Source: Burkholderiales bacterium
GTDB lineage: Bacteria; Pseudomonadota; Gammaproteobacteria; Burkholderiales; Casimicrobiaceae
NCBI GenBank assembly: GCA_015075645.1
Contig: JABTUF010000001.1
Coordinates: 682,001 to 746,000 of the forward strand
DNA length: 64,000 bases
Direction of reading: 5' to 3'
Below the pieces are notes generated by a model. The model was not told the origin of the DNA and did no database searches. It saw nothing but the letters and a program-made list of their open reading frames with translations. The position numbers were made by a program, and so were the translations under genes. The first letter of the stretch is position 1. Each line of letters begins with the position of its first letter. This document shows, piece after piece, positions 8,998 to 16,905 of the stretch.

Positions 8998-10004
8998 TTC
9001 GCGTGCCGGATGCGCGGATTGATGACGCCGTAGGCGACATCGACCGCCAGATTGACGAGCATGACGACCACGCCCAGCAGCAGCAGTCCGCCCTGCAGCA
9101 CCGGGTAGTCGCGGCGGTTGATCGCCTCGATCAGCCATTTGCCCACGCCCGGCCACGAGAAGATCGTCTCGGTGAGGATCGCGCCGGTGAACAGCACGCC
9201 GACCTGCAATCCGATCACCGTGATGACGGGGATCAGCGCATTGCGGAACGCGTGCAGCGCGATGACGCGACGCGCGGGCAGGCCCTTCGCGCGCGCGGTT
9301 CGGATGTAGTCCTCGCCCAGCACCTCGAGCATCGAGCTGCGCGTCATGCGCGCGATGACCGCGAGCGGATTGGTGCCGAGCACGATCGCCGGCAGGACGA
9401 GGTGCATGACGGTCGAGCGGAACGCGCCCTGCTCGTCGGACAGGAGCGAGTCGATCGTGAGGAATCCGGTGACCGGCTCGACGAAGTACCGGACGTCGAT
9501 GCGGCCCGACACCGGGGTCCAGCCGAGCTGCACCGAGAACAGCAGGATCAGCAGGAGCCCCCACCAGAAGATCGGCATCGAGTAGCCCGTGAGGGAGGCG
9601 CCCATCACGCCGTGGTCGAAGATCGAGTTTCGCCGCACCGCGGCGACCATGCCTGCGGGAATGCCGATTGCGAGCGCGAACGCGATCGCGCAGAGCGCGA
9701 GTTCGATCGTCGCCGGGAAGAGCGCCACGAACTCCTTGACCACCGGCTCGTGCGTGATCATCGAACGCCCGAGGTCGCCGCGCAGCACTCGCCCGACGTA
9801 GATGCCGTACTGGACGAGCACCGGCCGGTCGAGTCCGTATTCCTCGAGCAGCGCCGCGTGTCGCGCCTCGTCGATGCCGCGCTCGCCGGCCATCGTCTCG
9901 ATCGGATCGCCGGGCACGAGCCGGATCAGGAAGAACGCGAGCAGCGTCATCCCGATGAAGGTCGGGATGACGAGGGAGGCGCGGGTGAGGATGAAGCGCA
10001 GCAC
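8994..10004 (-). CDS. dppB: Peptide ABC transporter permease, DppB type
   Basis: First gene of the operon; a 336-residue inner-membrane permease. The N-terminal pattern LRFILTRASLVIPTFIGMT and LIRLVPGDPIETMAGE are classic DppB features. The coupling loop YIRTARAKGLPARRVIALHAF is present. The reading frame is open upstream through a palindromic repeat, but family alignment places the start at a GTG at 10004; a TTG at 10013 is an alternative. No Shine-Dalgarno is visible, because the repeat at 10010-10096 comes to within 6 bp of the start codon. Function is secure, the start less so. Confidence 0.88.
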   Translation of the reverse strand: MLRFILTRASLVIPTFIGMTLLAFFLIRLVPGDPIETMAGERGIDEARHAALLEEYGLDRPVLVQYGIYVGRVLRGDLGRSMITHEPVVKEFVALFPATIELALCAIAFALAIGIPAGMVAAVRRNSIFDHGVMGASLTGYSMPIFWWGLLLILLFSVQLGWTPVSGRIDVRYFVEPVTGFLTIDSLLSDEQGAFRSTVMHLVLPAIVLGTNPLAVIARMTRSSMLEVLGEDYIRTARAKGLPARRVIALHAFRNALIPVITVIGLQVGVLFTGAILTETIFSWPGVGKWLIEAINRRDYPVLQGGLLLLGVVVMLVNLAVDVAYGVINPRIRHAK

Positions 10005-10009
10005 GTCGG

Positions 10010-10096
10010 GCAAAAGTAGGGTCAGACTCGATTTTCGGGACGCGTACCCAGCGGCGCATGCCGTTCGCGAAAAGTCGAGTCTGACCCTACTTTTGC
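10010..10096. repeat. GGGTCAGACTCGA palindromic element, copy 2
   Basis: Inverted repeat with 22-nt matching arms (10010-10031 and 10075-10096) containing GGGTCAGACTCGA, extended by a further partly matched TTTTCG segment. It sits directly upstream of dppB, where the ribosome-binding site would be. The central 43 bp differ from copy 1, so only the arms are conserved. Confidence 0.8.
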
Positions 10097-10126
10097 ACTG
10101 GGGGGCGCCGGAGGCGCATGGTGCCA

Positions 10127-10290
10127 CAACAGGAGACAGGAGTCAGAGGACAGGGGACAGATGCGGCGGTGTTTCCGGTGGCGGCGCATTGAGCGCCGAT
10201 GGAGGGGCGCGGTTGGGCCCCCTTGGGATCGACCCAGGTCCATCCGCGACCAAGGCACATTGAGCGCCGATGGAGGGGCACGGTTGGGCC
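10127..10290. repeat. Compound repeat: heptamer array plus GTTTCCGGTGGCGGCGC core
   Basis: Positions 10127-10160 are degenerate 7-bp repeats (GGAGACA, GGAGTCA, GAGGACA, GGGGACA). They are followed at 10164-10187 by a 24-bp core that includes GTTTCCGGTGGCGGCGC, matching 20452-20475 at 23 of 24 positions. Then comes a 71-bp direct duplication: CATTGAGCGCCGATGGAGGG starts at 10187 and again at 10258. The whole stretch from 10097 to 10477 holds no gene I can support. Confidence 0.75.
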
Positions 10291-10477
10291 ACCGTCCGGA
10301 TGGCGAGCGTCGATGGCCGGTGGCGAATGCCGTCCGGCGGAAGATCGTCCGCCGGGAAAGCGGGTGATCCGCGCCAGGGTCGCCAGCGGCAACAGGATCG
10401 TGCCGGTCGTGCCCGACGGCTTGCCCTGTCGACGGGTGCATACTTGCAGCCTGCCCCCGATCTTCACGGAGCAAGCA

Positions 10478-10858
10478 ATGTTCGATGCCCTTTCGGTCCC
10501 GTTCGGGGCCAGGATGCTGTTCAACACCGTCAAGCTCAAGCCCGGCGTCGCGATGGAGGACGTGGAACTCGCGGTCGGCGAGATGTGCCACGTCGTCAAG
10601 GAAACCTACCGCGGCGACAAGGGCGGCTTCTGCGGCGGCCAGGTGTTCAGGTTCTCGGGCTTCGCCTCGCCGGAAGGCTCGCTCGGCGGCGTGAAGCCGG
10701 CCGAAGCGCACCTCGCGATCGTCACCTACTGGCGATCGTTCGAGGAGCACGAGCGCTCGCACGCCGACCGGATCTTCAAGGAGAAGTTCGCGGCGCTGGC
10801 GTCGATGTGCACCGAAAGCCGGGAGCTGGGCTACGAGATGCTCTGGCAGGGCGCGTAA
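10478..10858 (+). CDS. Conserved hypothetical protein, probable dimeric alpha/beta-barrel
   Basis: A 126-residue cytoplasmic protein. The frame is open far upstream through repeat DNA, but the ATG at 10478 is chosen because ACGGAG lies 6-11 bp before it and the upstream part is low-complexity. The sequence has beta-strand patterns (MLFNTVKLKPGV, HLAIVTYWRSFEEHERSHAD) reminiscent of ABM/Dabb ferredoxin-like domains, whose members include monooxygenases and chlorite-dismutase relatives. I recognise it only as a conserved betaproteobacterial type without known function. It converges with groEL. Confidence 0.7.
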   Translation: MFDALSVPFGARMLFNTVKLKPGVAMEDVELAVGEMCHVVKETYRGDKGGFCGGQVFRFSGFASPEGSLGGVKPAEAHLAIVTYWRSFEEHERSHADRIFKEKFAALASMCTESRELGYEMLWQGA

Positions 10859-10907
10859 CGGGCGCAGGCCGCCGGTCGCGAGACCGATGGCCGCCCGCCA
10901 GATGGAC

Positions 10908-10932
10908 GAAGCCCGGCTCATCGCCGGGCTTC
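10908..10932. terminator. Hairpin between converging genes (10478 gene and groEL)
   Basis: Perfect 10-bp stem GAAGCCCGGC / GCCGGGCTTC with a 5-nt loop. It lies 50 bp after the plus-strand gene and about 70 bp after groEL on the minus strand, in a position to end both transcripts. T-tracts are minimal. Confidence 0.6.
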
Positions 10933-10969
10933 GCATCCTACCTGGAGCTGCGGACAGGGAGTCTTTGCT

Positions 10970-10997
10970 GACTCCTGTCAACTGTCAACTGACAACT
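10970..10997. repeat. Heptamer tandem array against the groEL stop
   Basis: Four consecutive 7-bp units: GACTCCT, GTCAACT, GTCAACT, GACAACT. The next seven bases (GAACTAC) run into the groEL stop codon. Read on the groEL strand, the stop TAG is followed by TTCAGTTGTCAGTTGACAG. The PP2C gene at 57068 has the same TAG-TTCAGTTGACAG arrangement. Confidence 0.8.
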
Positions 10998-11000
10998 GAA

Positions 11001-12647
<1,647 letters not shown>

Positions 12648-12678
12648 CTAGCTCTCCTGGGATTCGTGTGGGGGGCGA

Positions 12679-12966
12679 TCAGGCGACGACGCCGATGACG
12701 TCGTCTTCGCGCATGTGGAGGTAGTCGTGGCCGTCCATCTTGAATTCCTGGCCCGAGTACTTGCCGAAGAGGATCTTCTCGCCGACCTTGACGCCCATCG
12801 GGACCAGCTTGCCGTGGTCGTCGAGCTTGCCGGGGCCCGCCGCGACGACTTCACCCATCGAGGGCTTCTCGGCCGCGGTGTCGGGAATCACGATGCCGCC
12901 GGCGGATTTCCTTTCCTCTTCCAGCCGCTTGACGATGATCCGGTCATGCAAGGGACGAAGCTTCAT
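12679..12966 (-). CDS. groES: Co-chaperonin GroES (10 kDa)
   Basis: The 95-residue heptameric lid of the GroEL chamber. It begins [18 protein letters not shown] and holds the mobile loop [14 protein letters not shown], which docks on GroEL. AGGAG precedes the ATG by about 11 bp. The 5' leader from the predicted start site is about 120 nt. Regulation is visible: a sigma-70-type promoter with a CIRCE operator immediately downstream implies repression by HrcA and release on heat shock. Confidence 0.99.
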   Translation of the reverse strand: MKLRPLHDRIIVKRLEEERKSAGGIVIPDTAAEKPSMGEVVAAGPGKLDDHGKLVPMGVKVGEKILFGKYSGQEFKMDGHDYLHMREDDVIGVVA

Positions 12967-13066
12967 GGTAAGCGCTCACTCCTGATAGTTTCGATTGACA
13001 ATCAGTAATTTGAGGCGCGCCCAGCGGGTTTCCCCGGGACGCTCGCCAGCGAAACGATCGATGTTG

Positions 13067-13093
13067 TTAGCACTCGACCGCAACGAGTGCCAA
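13067..13093. promoter_or_regulatory. CIRCE operator (HrcA site) of groESL
   Basis: TTAGCACTC, nine bases, then GAGTGCCAA. This matches the established CIRCE inverted repeat (TTAGCACTC-N9-GAGTGCTAA) at all but one position. It overlaps the expected transcription start of groESL. The hrcA gene itself is not in the window. Confidence 0.95.
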
Positions 13094-13122
13094 TTATATG
13101 GGTGAGTGCGGGGAAATATCAA
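13093..13122 (-). promoter_or_regulatory. groESL promoter
   Basis: On the minus strand a -35 TTGATA (13122-13117) and a perfect -10 TATAAT (13098-13093) are separated by 18 bp, directly upstream of CIRCE. This is a vegetative sigma-70 promoter. No sigma-32-type consensus was evident, which suggests HrcA repression as the main control. Confidence 0.85.
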
Positions 13123-13340
13123 CCGTTGGAGCAGCCGGTTCGTACGGCGCCGCCGGCGCCGCTCAACCGGCGATACGAAAATCCCCATGTGGGAACGGCG
13201 GCGAAACTCGCATGCCGATCCGGTCCTCCGGCGATGCCGCGCCAACCGTCCATCCGCCCCGGCTGGCATTCCGTAAGCCCGAAGCCCCGATTCCCCCGGG
13301 CGCACGTTAGCGTGCGTATCGCCCGACGGATGCCCGCATC

Positions 13341-13901
13341 ATGCTTCGACCCGCCCACATCGGCCACCTCGCGATGCTGCGTTCGCTGATCCGCGACGCC
13401 GCCCGCGACGGCGCGTTCGACCCGGCGCTCGCCTGGGACTCCCCGGCCGCGACGCGCTTCTTCGCGGAACTCCGCCAGGCGCTGAAGACGGGCTATTTCG
13501 TCGTCGAGGACGCCTCGACACGCACGGTACGGACCGTCGCGGTTCCGGGCTACGTCTACTGGGCGGACGAGACCGCCGGAAGCGAACCGCCGGTGGGCTT
13601 CGGTCTCTTCCGCGCGATCGACGACGGCTACGAACTCTGGCTCACCGGCCTCGAGGCGCACCTGCGCGGCAAGGGCCACGGCCGAGCGATGCTGAAGGCG
13701 CTCTTCTCGACCTCCACCGGGCGCAAGACCCGTCAGATGCGCGTACGCCGGGCCGCCCGCTCGGCCGCTGCTCTCGCGCACCTGCTCGCCGAACACGGCT
13801 TCACCGCGACCGTCGAATCGGAGCGCGAGACGCGCTTCGTGCGCGTCGCGACGCCGCCGGATCCGCCTCGCCCGCCGGCCGCGCGCCGTCCGTTGCACTG
13901 A
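13341..13901 (+). CDS. GNAT-like N-acetyltransferase domain protein
   Basis: A 186-residue protein with the acetyl-CoA-binding motif of GNAT enzymes, LEAHLRGKGHGRAML, near residues 106-120, preceded by a strand YELWLTGLEA. The N-terminal third (HIGHLAMLRSLIRDAARDGAF) matches the alpha1-alpha2 region of the fold. The substrate cannot be predicted. The C-terminus is Pro/Arg-rich and ends just before a repeat array. A small hairpin (CGCACG-TTAG-CGTGCG, 13301-13316) lies 25 bp upstream of the start. Family membership is moderately sure. Confidence 0.7.
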   Translation: MLRPAHIGHLAMLRSLIRDAARDGAFDPALAWDSPAATRFFAELRQALKTGYFVVEDASTRTVRTVAVPGYVYWADETAGSEPPVGFGLFRAIDDGYELWLTGLEAHLRGKGHGRAMLKALFSTSTGRKTRQMRVRRAARSAAALAHLLAEHGFTATVESERETRFVRVATPPDPPRPPAARRPLH

Positions 13902-13911
13902 TGTCGAAGGT

Positions 13912-14058
13912 CGAAGGGGTCAGACTCGATTGCTCGTCAAAGGGGTCAGACTCGATTGCTCGTCAAAGGGGTCAGACTCGATTGCTCGTCAAAGGGGTCA
14001 GACTCGATTGCTCACTTGAGCAATCGAGTCTGACCCCTTTGAATCCTGACCCCTTCGA
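13912..14058. repeat. Tandem and inverted GGGTCAGACTCGA array
   Basis: Four direct copies of a 26-bp unit containing GGGGTCAGACTCGATTGCTC start at 13916, 13942, 13968 and 13994. The last copy is followed at once by an inverted copy, making a perfect palindrome with 24-nt arms (13991-14014 and 14017-14040) and a 2-nt loop. Outer bases TCGAAGGGGTCAG (13912-13924) pair with 14046-14058, so the array has nested symmetry. It lies between converging genes and abuts the stop codon of the minus-strand gene, where the terminal hairpin could act as a terminator. Confidence 0.9.
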
Positions 14059-15027
14059 TTAGGCTGCGCGCTTCGGGCGTTCGACGACGATCGCCGCGGC
14101 GGGCTCCTCCACCTTTCGACCCGACGCGATCCACGCATCGAGTCCGCCCGCGAGCGGCCGTGCGCGCCTGAATCCGCGTGCATGAAGGATCTGCGCGGCG
14201 CGGCGCGCGGATTCCTCGTTCGGACAGGCGCAATACAGGACGATGTCGCGGTCGGATGGAAAGTCTCCCGCCGCGCGATCGATCTCGTCGAGGTCGAGCA
14301 GCACGGCTCCCGGAATGCGCGGCCGATGGTCATGCGCGAGCTTCGAACCGACGTCGACCAGATGCACCGGGCGCCGGGTGTCGAGGATGGTCGCGAGTTC
14401 GTCCACCGTGATGCGCGACGCGAGCACGAAACGCGCGAGTCGCCAGCGCTGCCAGGCCCGGTACAGGATGTAGAGCGCGAGGAGCGCGCCGACGAGCGCT
14501 GCCGCCAACGGAGCGTTGTCCGCCATCCACCGGAGCAGCGCATCGACCTGACGCGAGAACAGCCAGCCCGCCCCCATCGCCGCGCCCACCCACAGCGCGG
14601 CGCTCGCGACTGCCGCACCGATGAACGATCCGAACGGCATCCGCAATGCACCGGCCATCGGCGGTGCCACGGTCGAGAATCCCGGCACGAACTTCGAGAC
14701 GACGACCGAGAAGAAGCCGTAGCGCTCGAAGATGCCCTCGGTCTGCCGCACGCACGCGTCGGGCGACAGCGAGACCCGGCACAGGAACTTGAGCACCTTG
14801 TAGCCATGGCGTCGCCCGGCCCAGAACCACACGAGGTCCGCGACGACCGACGCGACGACCGACAGCGCGAACACACCGGGCGTCGACAGTCGAGACGCGG
14901 CGGCCATCGCGCCGGCGACGATCATCGTCGGCACCGCCGGGATCGGCAATCCGAGTTGCTGGAGGAACACGTTCAGCCCGACGAGCGGGACGCCGTAGCG
15001 GTCGAGCGAGGCGGACAGGGCATCCAT
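14059..15027 (-). CDS. DedA-family membrane protein fused to a rhodanese domain
   Basis: A 322-residue fusion. The N-terminal part, about 210 residues, is a DedA/SNARE-associated membrane domain with several helices and the re-entrant pattern SKFVPGFSTVAPPMAGALRM; DedA proteins are implicated in undecaprenyl-phosphate/phospholipid flipping. The usual conserved Arg residues of this motif are Lys and Ser here, as I recall for DedA-rhodanese fusions. The C-terminal part, about 100 residues, is a rhodanese domain with the active-site Cys in DIVLYCACPNEESA, and presumably handles sulfane sulfur or another anion on the cytoplasmic side. The start at 15027 places MDALSASLDRYG at the N-terminus; no strong Shine-Dalgarno supports it. 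Confidence 0.85.
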   Translation of the reverse strand: MDALSASLDRYGVPLVGLNVFLQQLGLPIPAVPTMIVAGAMAAASRLSTPGVFALSVVASVVADLVWFWAGRRHGYKVLKFLCRVSLSPDACVRQTEGIFERYGFFSVVVSKFVPGFSTVAPPMAGALRMPFGSFIGAAVASAALWVGAAMGAGWLFSRQVDALLRWMADNAPLAAALVGALLALYILYRAWQRWRLARFVLASRITVDELATILDTRRPVHLVDVGSKLAHDHRPRIPGAVLLDLDEIDRAAGDFPSDRDIVLYCACPNEESARRAAQILHARGFRRARPLAGGLDAWIASGRKVEEPAAAIVVERPKRAA

Positions 15028-15182
15028 GCGGAACGCGAGCGAAGGCGGACCGGAGAGATTGGGGCCGGGGGGCGCGCAACACAACCCCTGCTGCGGCGCT
15101 GCCGCAGGCATCGCCGCGGCCGACGCCCGATGTTTCGATCCGCACACGGCGCGTGCTACCGTATCGTCCAGGAGGATCCACG

Positions 15183-16001
15183 ATGGACGAGGTCACCCAA
15201 CCCGGAGCGAAGCCGCTGCCCTCCGCACCTCAGCCGCCGCGCGCGGGGCCCGCACCCTCCGGACCCGGCAAGCGCGAGCCGCGCTCGCTCTCCGCGGGCC
15301 GGGGAGCGGCCTGGTGGAGCGAAGGCTGGCAGGTCTTCAAGGCCGCGCCGGGCGTGTGGCTGCTCATCACCGTCGTGCTGTTCCTGATCATGGCGGCGCT
15401 GACCCTCGTCCCGATCCTCGGCAACCTGGCGCAATCGGTGCTCGGGCCGGTGTTCGGCGGGGGCCTCGCGCTCGCCTGCCATGGGCTCGCGAAGGGCCGG
15501 CCGCTGACGCTCGCGAGCCTCTTCGAGGGCTTCTCCGGCGAGCGCTTCATGCCGCTCCTCATCATCGGCCTCGTCTACCTCGCCGCGATGTTCGTGATCT
15601 GGGTCGTCGCGATCGCGGCGATCGTGGGCGTCGCGGGCGGAGCGGGCCTCTTCTCCGCGTTGACCTCCGACTCGTCGCAGATGGCCATGGCGATGATGAA
15701 GTCCTTCGGTCTCTCGATGTTCATCGTGATGCCGATCGCGCTGATCGGCACGGCGCTGGTGTCGATGGCCTGCTGGTTCGCGCCGGCGCTCGTCGCGCTG
15801 AACGGCGAGGAGCCGATCGACGCGATGAAGAAGAGCTTTCGCGCCTGCTGGCAGAACCTCGGAGCGATGGCGGTCTACGGCCTCATCCTGATCGGCCTGT
15901 GCATCGTCGCCGCGATCCCGATCGCGCTCGGCTTCCTCGTGCTGATCCCGGTCATGACCGGAAGCTGGTACGCGAGCTGGCGCGAGACTTTCGACGCGTG
16001 A
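15183..16001 (+). CDS. BPSS1780-family membrane protein
   Basis: An integral membrane protein of 272 residues with a 50-residue Pro/Ala-rich cytoplasmic N-terminus, then about six membrane segments starting at WLLITVVLFLIMAALTLV. The pattern GWQVFKAAPGVWLL and ALVALNGEEPIDAMKKSFRACWQNLGAM is characteristic of the betaproteobacterial BPSS1780 family of unknown function. AGGAGG lies 8 bp before the ATG and fixes the start. A paralogue is encoded at 21939-22814. It is divergent from the DedA-rhodanese gene. Confidence 0.85.
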   Translation: MDEVTQPGAKPLPSAPQPPRAGPAPSGPGKREPRSLSAGRGAAWWSEGWQVFKAAPGVWLLITVVLFLIMAALTLVPILGNLAQSVLGPVFGGGLALACHGLAKGRPLTLASLFEGFSGERFMPLLIIGLVYLAAMFVIWVVAIAAIVGVAGGAGLFSALTSDSSQMAMAMMKSFGLSMFIVMPIALIGTALVSMACWFAPALVALNGEEPIDAMKKSFRACWQNLGAMAVYGLILIGLCIVAAIPIALGFLVLIPVMTGSWYASWRETFDA

Positions 16002-16010
16002 TCCGGGCGG

Positions 16011-16886
16011 TCAGCCGCCGCCCTTGCCTTTCACGAAATCGACACCCTGCACCGACAGCGTGTTGCGCACGCCGGCCGCATGGTCGCGCTGCGCGGCCAG
16101 CGCGCGTTCCACTTCCGCCTTGAGTTCCGGTGTCACGGTCATCAGGCGTTCCAGGATCACGCCGCTCGCGCGAAACTGCGCGAGGATGAACGGGTGCTGC
16201 GCCTCGAGGAAGATGCCCGAGTAGACGGTGGGCTCGCCGGTCGATGCATGCGGCAGGCCCTTGATGGCGCGGAAGAAGCGGCGGTCCTCGCCGCGTCCCT
16301 GCGCGTCGGCCTCGGTCCAGGCGAGCAACGCGCCGTGGCAGGCGAGCTTGTCGACCAGGAGCGCGTCCGCCGCGACGAAGCCGCCTTCGCTCCTGCCGTA
16401 GATGCCCAGGTTCGGCCCGACGGACTCCCAGGCGTCGCGGCAGATCACCTGCCCCGACCGCGCATCGACGTACCAGCGCTCGGTGAATGCCCAGGCCTTG
16501 TCGCCGATCGCGCCGCGAAGCAGTTCGAGATGGTTGGGCGCGTAACGTCCGAACTCCGACAGGTACGCGACATGCCGCGCGTTCGCGAGGAGCGTGAGCG
16601 CCGCCCGCAGCGACCCGCCGGCTTCCGGCGCGTAGAGGCCGCCGCGCGAGCGCGCGGTCGAGTAGCCGGGATCGACGACGGTGAGCCGCATCGTGGGCGG
16701 GACCTCGCGCGCGAGCGCCGCGAGCGCCGCGCGGTCGCCCTGCGCGCCATCGACGCCGACGACGATCTGCACGCGCCCGGCGAACGCTTGCGCGAACACC
16801 GAGCGCACCGCGGTCGCGAGCACACCGGTGCGCTTGGTGAACATCACGACGGCGACGTCGAAGGGGCTGGCCGGTTCGAAGGGCAT
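16011..16886 (-). CDS. Glycosyltransferase-like protein (GT2/GT-A fold)
   Basis: A 291-residue soluble protein. The N-terminus FDVAVVMFTKRTGVLATAVRSVFAQ and IVVGVDGAQGD follow the nucleotide-sugar-binding start of family 2 glycosyltransferases. A clear catalytic DxD is missing (VVDPGY and VGVDGA are the nearest), and the later region with RWYVDARSGQVICRD and FRAIKGLPHASTGEPTVYSG is unfamiliar. No membrane segments are seen. It starts 19 bp after the polA stop, so it is probably cotranscribed with polA. It could be a true transferase or a noncatalytic relative. Confidence 0.6.
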   Translation of the reverse strand: MPFEPASPFDVAVVMFTKRTGVLATAVRSVFAQAFAGRVQIVVGVDGAQGDRAALAALAREVPPTMRLTVVDPGYSTARSRGGLYAPEAGGSLRAALTLLANARHVAYLSEFGRYAPNHLELLRGAIGDKAWAFTERWYVDARSGQVICRDAWESVGPNLGIYGRSEGGFVAADALLVDKLACHGALLAWTEADAQGRGEDRRFFRAIKGLPHASTGEPTVYSGIFLEAQHPFILAQFRASGVILERLMTVTPELKAEVERALAAQRDHAAGVRNTLSVQGVDFVKGKGGG

Positions 16887-16905
16887 CGCTCGGACTCCCG
16901 GCGCG

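Noticed and set aside
9961..10127. Longer DppB starting inside the palindrome at 10127
   Set aside because: The added residues are encoded by the repeat and have no counterpart in the DppB family.
10199..10477. N-terminal extension of the gene at 10478
   Set aside because: The extension lies in duplicated repeat DNA; the Shine-Dalgarno and the conserved protein start at 10478.
13134..13171. Inverted repeat GCCGGTT...AACCGGC upstream of the groESL promoter as a second operator
   Set aside because: It lies upstream of the -35 box, has a GGCGCC-rich centre likely by chance in GC-rich DNA, and matches no operator known to me.
13912..14016. CRISPR-like array of 26-bp period
   Set aside because: There are no unique spacers; it is a pure tandem repeat ending in a palindrome.
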